DNA from: Cutaneotrichosporon cavernicola
Taxonomy: Eukaryota; Basidiomycota; Tremellomycetes; Trichosporonales; Trichosporonaceae
Direction: 5' to 3'
Assembly (NCBI RefSeq): GCF_030864355.1
Contig: NC_083399.1
Location: forward strand, 496,001-560,000
DNA length: 64,000 nucleotides
Positions 20,852 to 29,686 of this stretch are shown piece after piece. A program made the position numbers and the translations under genes. How positions within the stretch are numbered: position 1 is the first letter of the stretch; each line of letters opens with the position of its first letter. The notes below the pieces were generated by a model, which had not been told where the DNA came from, did no database searches, and was given only the letters and a program-made list of their open reading frames with translations.

Positions 20852-22224
20852 ATGCCGCTGTACGAGCTTTTCTGCATCGCCTCCCACAACCCAACATCGC
20901 CAGTGAGTCTATGCGCTATGAGTGGGAGCGGAGCGCGAGGAGGGACCAGGGGAGGTGGAGGGTGGACCATGGGAAGGTTGACATGGAAAGTGGAGGCGGA
21001 GGGAGTCAAGGCCACGGAGGGGACCGGCAGAGGGACATGGACGACGACATGGTAAGGTCGCAGCGCGTACTGCCTGCACCGACCGACTGTCCAGGCGGCC
21101 AGACCGGCGCAAACAAGACGGCCAGACTGCACAAACAAGACGGCCAGGAGTGGATGGGAGACTCGCGACTGCCCAACAACACGTTGGACTGGTGCAATTA
21201 CTGGGCGATACCGGGCGATATCCACGGGTGCGCGACGGCGCGAGGGGCCACGCCTTGCGGCGCCGTGCTGCTGCTCAGCTCGGCTTGAATCGCACTGCGT
21301 CGTCTGTTGCGTGTCCTTTGAGAGCTCGATTGCGCGGCCACGCAGCGCTTCGATATCCCAACACCGTCGACGTCTCTGAGCTCCCTGCTGCCTCACTTCC
21401 TCGCTATCCGTGCCATGCCCCAGCCTTTGCCGCGGTTACCCGTCATTCCTGCCTCACTCCTGCCTTCTCCTCTAGGATTATGCGCGTTTTCTCCTCTCGC
21501 AGACATCCAGGATTTCTCCCTCTCCCAACATCGTGCGCTAACCCCAGGCTGGTCTGCGACAGCTGATCCGCTCGGTTGCAACCCAGGTGCACGGTACCGG
21601 CGGTGTTGTGCGCGACCTGCGGGCCCTTGGTGCGGGGCTGACGCTTCCGTACCGCATGAAGCGGAACCAGCAGTTCCACGAGCGTGGAGAGTGAGTTCAA
21701 GGATCTGGGAGGGAGGCTAGGACTGGATTTGGAGCGGAGAATAGGTCGGCTGTGTTTTGGACATGACCGAGGCTAGCATCCACAGTCTAGGCTCGGTCGA
21801 GTCGGACTACGGATAAATGCGGTTTGGATTCACAGTTGCTAGGATTGGGACTGTGCTGTGACATCTATTCCCAACGACGTTAGGCAGACCCATGACAACC
21901 GGGTAACCGACTAAATTCCAAACAAACCAACAGGGGATGGAATAGCTGACCACAGCCACTTCTCGATGACGTTTGACACGTCTCCGGTCGTGTTGAAGCG
22001 CATCAACGAGACGCTGCGCCGTGATCCGATGGTTGTGCGCTGGATGCTCACGAAGAAGGGCGCCGCTGTGTGAGTGTTAGCCACGGCGGTCAAAGCCGAA
22101 GCTTGTGGCCGGCCCAGGATGATCCACCGAAATGCTCCAGCTAACGATTCCCAGTAGCCAACTCAACACAGCACCGTCGTCGACGGTCCAGATGCTGGGG
22201 CCTGAAGACATGGGCCGCTACTAG
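20852..22224 (+). CDS. MRP17: Mitochondrial small-subunit ribosomal protein bS6m (Mrp17)
   Basis: Four exons (20852-20902, 21548-21690, 21956-22069, 22155-22224) give 125 aa, the usual size. Sequence landmarks are [50 protein letters not shown] and [20 protein letters not shown], all typical of fungal bS6m, a component of the mitoribosomal small subunit. Phases (0, 2, 2) fit and no other arrangement keeps the family sequence continuous across the first junction (NPTSP then AGLRQL). The gene is remarkable for its introns: 645, 265 and 85 nt against 378 nt of coding sequence, in a region where introns are usually 33-50 nt. Without the last splice, translation would stop at 22071-22073 after KKGAAV, so the 22-residue C-terminal extension depends on intron 3. 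Confidence 0.9.
20903..21547 (+). other. 645-nt first intron of MRP17
   Basis: Donor GTGAGT, acceptor CCCCAG preceded by a CTAAC-type branch site. It contains a 15-nt direct repeat (AAACAAGACGGCCAG at 21111-21125 and 21133-21147) and a 7-bp stem at 21235-21266. Long open frames exist on both strands but look like GC-rich noise. It is the longest intron in the window. Confidence 0.75.
21691..21955 (+). other. Second long (265 nt) intron of MRP17 with near-perfect 12-nt inverted repeat
   Basis: GTGAGT donor, CTGAC branch and CCACAG acceptor. A hairpin at 21765-21798 has arms GACCGAGGCTAG and CTAGGCTCGGTC (11 of 12 pairs, one G-G mismatch) with a 10-nt loop. Confidence 0.75.
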
Positions 22225-22925
22225 GTTGCATTTGTACGCTAGAGAGAGAGATGATTGCATTGTTGAATGACGTCGGTGATGGCCCAGGACTGAGTGTCTG
22301 GGCGTCTCGTGGTCGATTGGTGGCAAATGTTGAATTTCAAGTTGGCCAATTTTGATTGGAGTTTAATCGGGATATCAAGCAGAATATTCGTAGTGTAACA
22401 GTGAATCTTCGTATCGTTTAGACAACCCTTTGACCATCATGTGCCTCCAAATCAACCTTTTGAGCGCAGAACCCTTTCAGCCTTGGACATGGAGCCGTGT
22501 CCAGTCTCTCGGCGCACTTGCAGAGCGCTCAATCTTGTCGGAGCATGCCGAAGGATACTACCCATACCACCCCGTCAAGTCCGGGCCTGTACCTCACCCG
22601 CCCCACCCCACTCGGAGACAAGGACCACAGTTTGGAATAGGTAGAATACCTTTGGAATGCGCGCTCCCGTAACAACCTACCTCTGGCAACACCGACGTTA
22701 GTAGCGCCTACGCAACGAGACAGCTTTGATGACATCTGTTTCTTCCTCATCACTTTCTTGTTGCTCACTACCACACTCACTCACATCACGTCAGCCAGTA
22801 CCGGCCAAAACCCACGACGTCGCCGACGACCACCACTCCAACCTCGGCGCTCCTCACCCACTCCCCCGCCTCCGCTCACAACCCCCCCCCCCCCCCCCCC
22901 CCCCCCTCCCCCACCCCACCCCACC
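22225..22925. other. Intergenic region upstream of DUF1275 gene, ends in poly(C)
   Basis: No gene seen. The last 120 bp before the DUF1275 ATG are C-rich and include a 25-nt C homopolymer. Confidence 0.5.
22882..22906 (+). repeat. Poly(C) tract, 25 nt, in 5' leader of DUF1275 gene
   Basis: Twenty-five consecutive C on the coding strand, ending 19 nt before the ATG at 22926. The frame is open through the tract, so an upstream start cannot be excluded, but the CACCATGG context favours 22926. Confidence 0.9.
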
Positions 22926-24284
22926 ATGGCCGAGCCGTGCGAGCACGTCCTGGCCGAGCGCCGGGCGTCAGTGTCCAGCGTCGCATCGCGCGACATTCCC
23001 CTCTTCCCACATGTCTCGTTACCCGGCCGCCCACGACGACAGTCCTCGGTCCGCCGATCCGTGACAGCCACGCCAGGCGGGAGGGCACCGGAATCCTGCC
23101 CCGTCTGCGGATGTACATGCGAGTGCGGACGTACGCGGCGCGCAGCCTCAGTGTCAGCAACGTCGCCTCGGACATCACCAATGGACTCGCGCCCACCCAT
23201 GTCACCCTCTTCCCTATACTCTCCTCCCAGCCGCCTGGCGTCTCCACCACCCCTCACCCTACCTTCATCACCATCCGACGCTTCGCCACACTCACAACCC
23301 CAACCCACCCCGCCTAATTTCAGGCAACGTGATCCGTCGTCGCTTGTTCCCCGCACGTCACCAGTGCCAGAGGACAGTGAGCGACCCTCATCCGACACCT
23401 CTACCACCTCAATCACAAAACCAGAGAATCTCCGTGGATTAGGCAAGGCAATGCTCGAACGCCGCCGCGACCACATCTTCCGATATATTCCCAAGACGGA
23501 GACTGAAGGCGAAAGCGAATTCGACGTCGAGGCCCAGGCCGTGGAAGTGGCTCGCACATGGCACATGTGGGCCAACGAGAGTGTCAAGACGAGCGCACTT
23601 GTTCCCGCCCTCCTCATGCAGGCCCTCGCAACAGGCCTCCTAGACGCAACTACCTATACCGATTTCAAGACATTCGCAAGTAACCAGACGGGTAATGCCA
23701 TCATCTTGACTGTTGCGGCAGTCGGCACGGTCTCGCAATCGACAACACTGCTTGTCCGAACGGCAGTGTCGTTCGGCTCGTTTCTCTTGGGCGCGTTCGT
23801 CTTTGGACAGATCGGCTTCATTGTCGGTGTGCGCCGGCGCACCTGGCTCATGATCTCCACAGCTGTCCAAACCCTCTTCCTCGTCGTCGCGTCCATCCTC
23901 CTTTCTCCCCACGGGCCGGCAGCCACCCACGTCGGTGCACGCCACGACTGGGCCATCCTCAGCTTGTTTGCCTTGATGAGCGGCGGACAGGTCGCCATGG
24001 CCCGCCAGAGCAGTTGTCAAGAACTCCCGACAGCGCCCATGACATCGACATTTGTCGACTTTGTCGCCGACCACTACCTCTTCTCAAGTTGGAGCGACCC
24101 CAAGGCAGTCAGCCGCAACCGCCGCTTCTACTATGTCATCATGATGATTGGGGGCTCGTTCATTGGCGCCGTCATGCACAGGTACTCGGCGTCGTGGATC
24201 GTCGCCGTCATTGCCGTCGGCATAAAGCTCGTCGCACTCGCCATGGTCGCCCTCGCAAAGCCTGACGGCTGCTACGGCAACTAG
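22926..24284 (+). CDS. DUF1275 (YoaK family) multi-pass membrane protein
   Basis: Single exon, 452 aa. The first 200 residues are Ser/Pro/Arg-rich and cytosolic-looking, with a small Cys cluster (CPVCGCTCECGR). The C-terminal half is the DUF1275 domain: GLLDATTYTDFKTFASNQTG (the conserved N-Q-T-G), several hydrophobic segments (AIILTVAAVGTV, SFGSFLLGAFVFGQIGFIVG, STAVQTLFLVVASILL), GGQVAMARQSS, PMTSTFVDFVADH and two final membrane segments around FYYVIMMIGGSFIGAVM and ASWIVAVIAVGIKLVALAMV. The molecular function of DUF1275 proteins is not established; transport is a guess. The start was chosen for its CACCATGG context after the poly(C) leader. Confidence 0.85.
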   Translation: MAEPCEHVLAERRASVSSVASRDIPLFPHVSLPGRPRRQSSVRRSVTATPGGRAPESCPVCGCTCECGRTRRAASVSATSPRTSPMDSRPPMSPSSLYSPPSRLASPPPLTLPSSPSDASPHSQPQPTPPNFRQRDPSSLVPRTSPVPEDSERPSSDTSTTSITKPENLRGLGKAMLERRRDHIFRYIPKTETEGESEFDVEAQAVEVARTWHMWANESVKTSALVPALLMQALATGLLDATTYTDFKTFASNQTGNAIILTVAAVGTVSQSTTLLVRTAVSFGSFLLGAFVFGQIGFIVGVRRRTWLMISTAVQTLFLVVASILLSPHGPAATHVGARHDWAILSLFALMSGGQVAMARQSSCQELPTAPMTSTFVDFVADHYLFSSWSDPKAVSRNRRFYYVIMMIGGSFIGAVMHRYSASWIVAVIAVGIKLVALAMVALAKPDGCYGN

Positions 24285-24409
24285 TACATTCTTGCTGAAT
24301 TTCATTCAGTAGCATAACGACACAAAAGACAAACTCGATCATAGAACAATCATGTAGATCTATACAACCATCAATGCATAAGATGTAGTTTACACCAGCG
24401 ACCCATCAA

Positions 24410-25533
24410 CTATGGCCATGGGCATTCGACGCCCTCGTTGGCCGCAAACTCCCGGAACAACTGCTCCATCCTCGGGCGCTGCGTCTCGTCCAACGCACCG
24501 GCCATGGCCCGCCGCCCAAGCTCGAGCAGGTCAGGCCGCTCCAGTCCAAAGTGCCGCGCGGCGTGCGCATGCTCCTCCGAGCTAATACTCCCAAACACGC
24601 CAATATCGTCGGTCCCGAGAGAAATCGGCACGCTGCGTCCCCACCACTCGCCAAAATGATGGTCTGCGATACCCCGACTCGTCTCTGTATCCGGGAGCAT
24701 GCCAGCGAGGACGTTGCACGAGAGGCACATCTCGACGCCGACATTCTCACGCTCGATCCGCTCCACAACTTCGGGAGGAACGTGGATCGCATGTCCCAGC
24801 CGCCTGGGTTTCCAATCCAATAGTTCGTTCAACTCGGCCACGCTCGACGCAGCTGGAATCTCGGCAAAATGCAATACGCACGGGAGACTTGCTTGGCGTG
24901 CGCGCGTAAAGGCTGGGCGGAGAGCTGTGATATCCCCCCTTGCAGCTGGGTCACCACACAAGTCTAGCCCTACGACAGGCTTGCCCTCGCCTCTTAGGTT
25001 GAGGGCGAGGTCTACGATCGCCTCGGCTTCCTTTGGGCCGTGTTTGGCCTGATCCACAGAGAGGATGAGTCGGACAACCATCTTCTCGGTCCGGTTCCAC
25101 TCGTCAATCACGTCCAGGACCACGCGGACTCCGGTATCAGGCGACGCGTTGGGAAGGGCGCGCGGTGTCGTCCTCAGCTCGAGATAGACTACCCCGTCTT
25201 CCGCAAAGCCAATTAGAACGGCGCGCGTCGCACGCGCAAGCGACTCGGGTGTCGAGAGTAGACGGTAGATGTACGTGTTGAAGTGGGCGAAGAAGGTGTT
25301 GATTCCCTGTGCGCCAGTTGGGTCCGCGAGCGCTTCGAGAGGTGGTTGGAGGGATACACGTTCGTGGTCGGGGAGGTCGGCCCAGATCTGTTGGAGGACG
25401 GCAGGGGTCACGCTGCCGCTGAGGTGTGCGTGGAGCTGGGATTAGCGGAATTAAATGGTGGGATCACCTCGACTTTGGGCAGGCGGCGGCAGTAGTCTGC
25501 GTCGGCAATGGGCGCGGGCATGGGCATGGGCAT
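24410..25533 (-). CDS. Adenosine deaminase-like protein (ADAL / N6-methyl-AMP deaminase type)
   Basis: Exons 25533-25468 and 25435-24410 encode 363 aa; the intron (25436-25467) is only 32 nt and splits the zinc motif region precisely (PKVE then LHAHLSGS). Metal and catalytic residues are present: HAHLSGS (two His), the catalytic HFAEIPA (His-x-x-Glu), the CNVLAGM stretch after LSCN, the LGHAIHV histidine and SLGTDDIGVF (Asp pair). Size and the HLSGS spelling match the ADAL subgroup, which deaminates N6-methyl-AMP to IMP in the cytosol, rather than adenine deaminase Aah1. Three in-phase ATGs occur at the start (MPMPMPAP); the first is used. The 3' end faces the DUF1275 gene, 125 bp away. Confidence 0.88.
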
Positions 25534-25952
25534 GGTGCTTGTCGATGCGGCAACAAGTGGTGGTGCAGTTAGAAGCGCGTGGTGGAGGTGCGGAAATACG
25601 GCTAGACTCGGATATACCATCAGTTGGGAAGGATGCATCACGTGGGGCGGTTCGGCGGTGGCTTGAGATATCTGGATTTCGGTACATCCGGCGATTCGAT
25701 TCCAAAGCTGGAGGAATGGCCAAGAAAACCGGCGAGCTTGGCGAAACATGCCGATACAGGGTGAGCGCTCATCGGGCTCAGCTGCCCTGCATCTGGAATG
25801 CTGGCGCGGTGTAGCTTTGGGAATCCCGCTGTAGAGCTACAGTGGCTGCACCATGCGTGAACAGCGGTGTCACACACGCTCAATGCGCCTCTTGGCGTGT
25901 TTTAGCACAACGAACGCCCTTTTATATACAGTGCAAAATCGAAAACACCACA
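25534..25952. other. Intergenic region between ADAL gene and tRNA-Gly
   Basis: No further gene seen. Divergent promoter for the ADAL gene and 5' flank of the tRNA; a TTTATATA TATA-like element lies at 25921-25928, about 25-30 bp before the tRNA. Confidence 0.5.
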
Positions 25953-26023
25953 ACACCGTTGGTGAAACGGTATCATGCGTCGTTGCCATCGACGCGGCAG
26001 GGGTTCGACTCCCTTACGGTGTA
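25953..26023 (+). tRNA. tRNA-Gly (anticodon GCC)
   Basis: Seventy-one nucleotides folding into a cloverleaf. The acceptor stem ACACCGT (25953-25959) pairs perfectly with ACGGTGT (26016-26022), with discriminator A at 26023. The anticodon stem GCGTCG/CGACGC encloses loop TTGCCAT with GCC at 25985-25987. The T arm is AGGGG/CCCTT around TTCGACT. Pol III promoters are visible: A box TGGTGAAACGG at 25960-25970 and an exact B box GGTTCGACTCC at 26002-26012. There is no intron. GCC decodes GGC and GGU. Confidence 0.96.
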
Positions 26024-26029
26024 TTTTTT
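26024..26029 (+). terminator. Pol III T-run terminator of tRNA-Gly
   Basis: Six T directly after the discriminator base, with a second T-run a few bases on; standard RNA polymerase III termination signal. Confidence 0.9.
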
Positions 26030-26110
26030 GCTTTTTCCCAGCTCTTACCCCAGCTCTTACCCCAGCTCAGATGAAGAATACATGGCCACATATACTTGTA
26101 CACTATAGTT

Positions 26111-27565
26111 CTACACACGGCTGAAGAGGACGTGGTTGGCAGCCCGCCGCAGCGCACGTACCCCCTGTGTCCCTCCCCAAGCGGCATCGAAAGGCTCGAG
26201 GCCCATAGCACGCCTCGCCTCGGCACCGTTGATATCTTTGGCGGTTGCTCGACCCACAAAGTCCCCCTCGCCGGCTCCGGCAGGAAAGTCGGGCCCGCTC
26301 TCCCCCCTTTCGAGGCAGTCGCGCTGTTGCCTCAAGTGAACAGCGTTGCGCTGAGTGAGCGGACACGCCGCAATGTACAGCACGCTACTATCGCGCTCGC
26401 CGCCTTGCAGCTCTTCAACAGCATGCAACCCTTCACAATGCCAGAGAACGTAGTCTCCCGGCTGCACAGTTCGCATGGGCACCATGCACTTGTCCAGCAT
26501 GAGGTGGGGGTGTGTCGCAGCGCTAAGCTCGAGCGTCTTGCCAAGTGTCGCACCTGGGAACGCGGCAGATTCGAGGTCAAGCACCCAGTTTTCGGCAGAC
26601 AGGTATCCCGACACCTCTGGAGGAAGAAGAGGTCGGAAAAATGGCCGAAGAACCACATACGCCGTCGCCTCACGTAAGGCCGGGTACACTTGGAGCGTAC
26701 CTTGCCCTGCGCCCGTGTTGGACAGGGCGAGCCAGCCTTGCCATGTACGCGTCACACCACAGTGCGCGATGGCGTCGTGTAGGTTGCTGTTTGTGTTATC
26801 GCGTAGACCCGCATCGTACGCGTCGTAATCCTCCCATTTGCCAGAGAAGATTGCCTCGTAAAGAGCGCGGTATCCCTTGTCCCTGCCGGTCAGCGGAGCG
26901 CAAACATACAAATAAACTCACTCCCATAGCTCAATGCTTCCACCGTCTGCGTGGGGTCCGAGAGCAAAGCTCGTATCACCTGGTCGACGGATACGCGCAC
27001 GGTCGGCATACGACACTGGTGTATCGAGGTCGACATGGGCGCCCTCATGCGCGTGGTACAGCCTGTTCGCCCAGCGCTGGGTCTTGAGGACGTGGGGATG
27101 TGCGCGTGCCCCAACCTGTGCCCGACTCCAGTACACCTCGAACACCTGCGGGTCGTCCTTTGGGAACCCTGTGACGGGGTTGGAAGAGACATAAGACCGT
27201 AGCTGTGTGTCCCAGTCCTCGCTTGTGACGCCACGGACAACGACTGAGCCACGGGCCCGAATCTCGTCCTCGACCCATGGTGCCAAGTTGTCCAGATCGC
27301 CAAATTGCACTTGGGGGATAAGGTCGGATCCCTTTTCTTGAATCTCAGCCGTCACGTATTCCAGGCGGGTCAGGAGACGGCGCCAGCTGGCAACCAACGC
27401 TGCCTCTCGCTCGGGCGGAACGAGGTCGCGTTTCAGCCCAGCAAAGTGTGGCGGGAGGGTACCACCCGAGAACTGGGCAAAGACACTCCCAATGTCGCCC
27501 GCATGCTTGGTCCGCGTACCAGTAACCTTGGGACGGCTCTCCAGAATAGTACGTGTGCTGCTCAT
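26111..27565 (-). CDS. DUF1479 (YbiU-like) putative Fe(II)/2-oxoglutarate oxygenase
   Basis: Exons 27565-26922 and 26882-26111 encode 471 aa; the intron is 39 nt. Landmarks of DUF1479 are GSVVVRGVTSEDWDTQL, the TSFALGPHADGGSIELWE stretch with the His-x-Asp pair (H205, D207), GYRALYEAIFSGKWEDYDAY, LVLRPFF-type RPFFRPLLPPE, and a distal His in GDYVLWHCEGLHAVEE. The His-x-Asp...His triad is that expected of a double-stranded beta-helix non-haem iron dioxygenase. The substrate is unknown for this family. It is transcribed divergently from a Zn2Cys6 regulator whose ATG lies 228 bp away, suggesting an inducible catabolic role. Length is near the family norm of 410-470 aa. Confidence 0.85.
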
Positions 27566-27653
27566 GATGGGGTGGGAGGTAGTAGATGCATGGGGATGGG
27601 TTATATTAGGCGCAGCATGAGCGCCGAAACCCCCGCCAGGAGGTGGATATCGC

Positions 27654-27664
27654 CGGAATGGCCG
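27654..27664. promoter_or_regulatory. CGG-N5-CCG inverted repeat in DUF1479/Zn2Cys6 divergent promoter
   Basis: CGG AATGG CCG. Zn2Cys6 dimers typically bind inverted CGG triplets with a fixed spacer. It is 89 bp from the DUF1479 start and 130 bp from the regulator start, so it could serve both. The match is visible; binding is inferred. Confidence 0.45.
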
Positions 27665-27793
27665 CTAGTTGGCCAGATCTTCAAACGTCATCTTCGGGTC
27701 GTTCGGCGAATACAGGACAGGCACAACGCCGAGATGGCCGTATCTGGGGACTCCAACTTGTCACTTGTCACTTGCAACAGCAACAGCGACATC

Positions 27794-29631
27794 ATGCCAC
27801 GAACAGCTCGTAACCGCTCGCCACCACCAGATAGCCACATCGGACGTCGTCCCAAAGTGTGCGCTGCTTGTCGCAAAGTAAAGGTAATCCCCAGCCTCGT
27901 ACCTATTTTGGCTGACGCAAGCACAAGTGTGTCCCCTCCAATGTACCGGGACAGTGCGCGCGGTGCGTGTCGCGCACCGAGCCGTGCAACTACGGTGTGC
28001 CAGTGCAGGTCAGTACCTCGATATGGCGCCGTTCTGACCTCGATATCGCGCAGTTCTGACCACAGGAAGATGCGTGGAAGCAGTGGGCTACGCACGAGAT
28101 TCAGCGACTGAGCGATGCGGTAAGTAGGTCCGTGTACTGGACTGATAACAGGTGTTTACATTGGAGCGGCGTACGCGAGGAGAAGATGCGTCCAGTCAAG
28201 AGGCTACTGAGCCCGAACCTGCTGGTCCAAGTCGCCCGACACCGAGTGGTACCTTTGCCACACCAGACTTTGCGGCCATCACGACCATCACCCAGCCAAG
28301 CGACATCTACGGACTAGTTCCTGGGTCCGAGAGGCCGCCAAACAACCGCCATGAGCCAGTCCTCAACTCTCTTCCAGAGATTGGCGAGGCCGACCCACGC
28401 CCAAACGTCATATCAAAGAGCATTGTCACAGCACCAGAGGCGCGTGCACTCGTGACCTACTTTCTACACACACTTGGGCAAAGTGGGACATTCCACTTTG
28501 GCCTTTGCGTTGGGTCGTATCCCCTCCTCTCGCGGCTCGAGGACTTGACCCCCTTTATCATGGGAACCATATGTCACGTGAGCGCACAACGAATGCCTGC
28601 ATTCCACCACCTCATATCAGTGTTGGAGACTGACACTGTTCCTCCCGAGGTGGAGGAGGAGGAGGATCCAACAATCGACATCGAGCTAGGCATTGGGCCA
28701 GAGGAAATCTCCGCACTCGCCCTCCGAGCAGTCTTCACTGGCGATGCCGTCGCTTCCCGCTCGGGTCTTACCTGGGCGCGTGGTTTGGGCAAGGTGGGTA
28801 GGTGCTTTACAAAACTGACTAGAGAGCTTGACGCCTCGGGCGTGGCGACTGTCTCAATGGCCGAACTTGTCGGGCTCAGTACACCACGACGACAACCTAC
28901 CCGCCAGCAGTCGTTGCGCCTCATCCTCTTTGCCTATGTGTGTGCTTTTTTTTTTTTCCTGGCCGCGCTCACACCAGGTCTGCCGCGTCTACACCGCCGT
29001 GGTCACTGATGACCCGGTGCCCGAGTTTGACCCACTCGACGTCATTCACGAGTTCACTCAAGGAATGGATCGCGAGCTACAAGTACAAGATGAGCCGCTG
29101 GTCATGCACGCACAACTCACGCGGGTCTTTGCCCGGTTTTGCCTGTGGCGCCAACGTGGTCGAAACAGACGACAACCAGAACCAGAACCAGACTTTGACC
29201 AAGCCCTCAAAAATCTCTATCCCGATAATCTCCATCCCGGCCTTGCATTGTGGACCCCAATATTCTGGTACGCACGCCTGCGCGTGTTGCGCGAAAAACA
29301 AAACTCGGAATGGCAACAGCACATGGCGGCGTGCAAGGTGGTCGAGGCCCTCGATGGCGTACATTCCCAACTTGCCGGGCTCCCCCTCATCTACCTCGAG
29401 GCGGCGCGTTTAGCCGGCACTGTCGTCCTCGACTCGCCTGGACGCGACGCGCCATTGGACCAGCTCGAGCAGATTGCATTCGCTCTCCTAGCAAGTTCAC
29501 TTCCTGCAGACCACCTTGCACCAAAGTATGGCGCGTCGCTACTCGAACATACACAGCGTGCGCGCAATTCACTGGGCGGGCCTAGTACATGTACATTGCC
29601 CTCTGTTCCGTATCACCACGACCCAATATGA
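27794..29631 (+). CDS. Zn2Cys6 fungal-type transcription factor
   Basis: Five exons (27794-27883, 27922-28008, 28066-28119, 28152-28937, 28978-29631), all phase 0, encode 556 aa. The N-terminus carries a complete binuclear zinc cluster with cysteines at 23, 26, 33, 42, 45 and 52 (C-x2-C-x6-C-x8-C-x2-C-x6-C), assembled across the first intron. A short linker (EDAWKQWATHEIQRLSDA, then VFTLERR) could hold the dimerisation coil. The middle region includes the usual ligand/regulatory-domain feel (ARALVTYFLHTLG, FGLCVGSYPLLSRL), but no precise family is recognised. An acidic stretch (VEEEEDPTIDIELGIG) may aid activation. The gene is head-to-head with the DUF1479 enzyme and is the obvious candidate to control it. 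Confidence 0.88.
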
Positions 29632-29686
29632 ATGTCACGTCTTACTCCCGCGGGTCACTGATACATAGCTGCTACACTGCTGAATT

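Noticed and set aside
20725..21396. Overlapping open frames of 183-187 codons on both strands inside the MRP17 first intron
   Set aside because: Neither shows domain, signal or codon pattern; GC-rich DNA gives such frames by chance, and splicing of MRP17 across the region restores the bS6m family sequence.
26040..26070. CAGCTCTTACCC direct repeats after the tRNA
   Set aside because: Two and a half copies of a 13-bp unit; probably incidental, with no sign of an insertion element or tRNA-associated integration.
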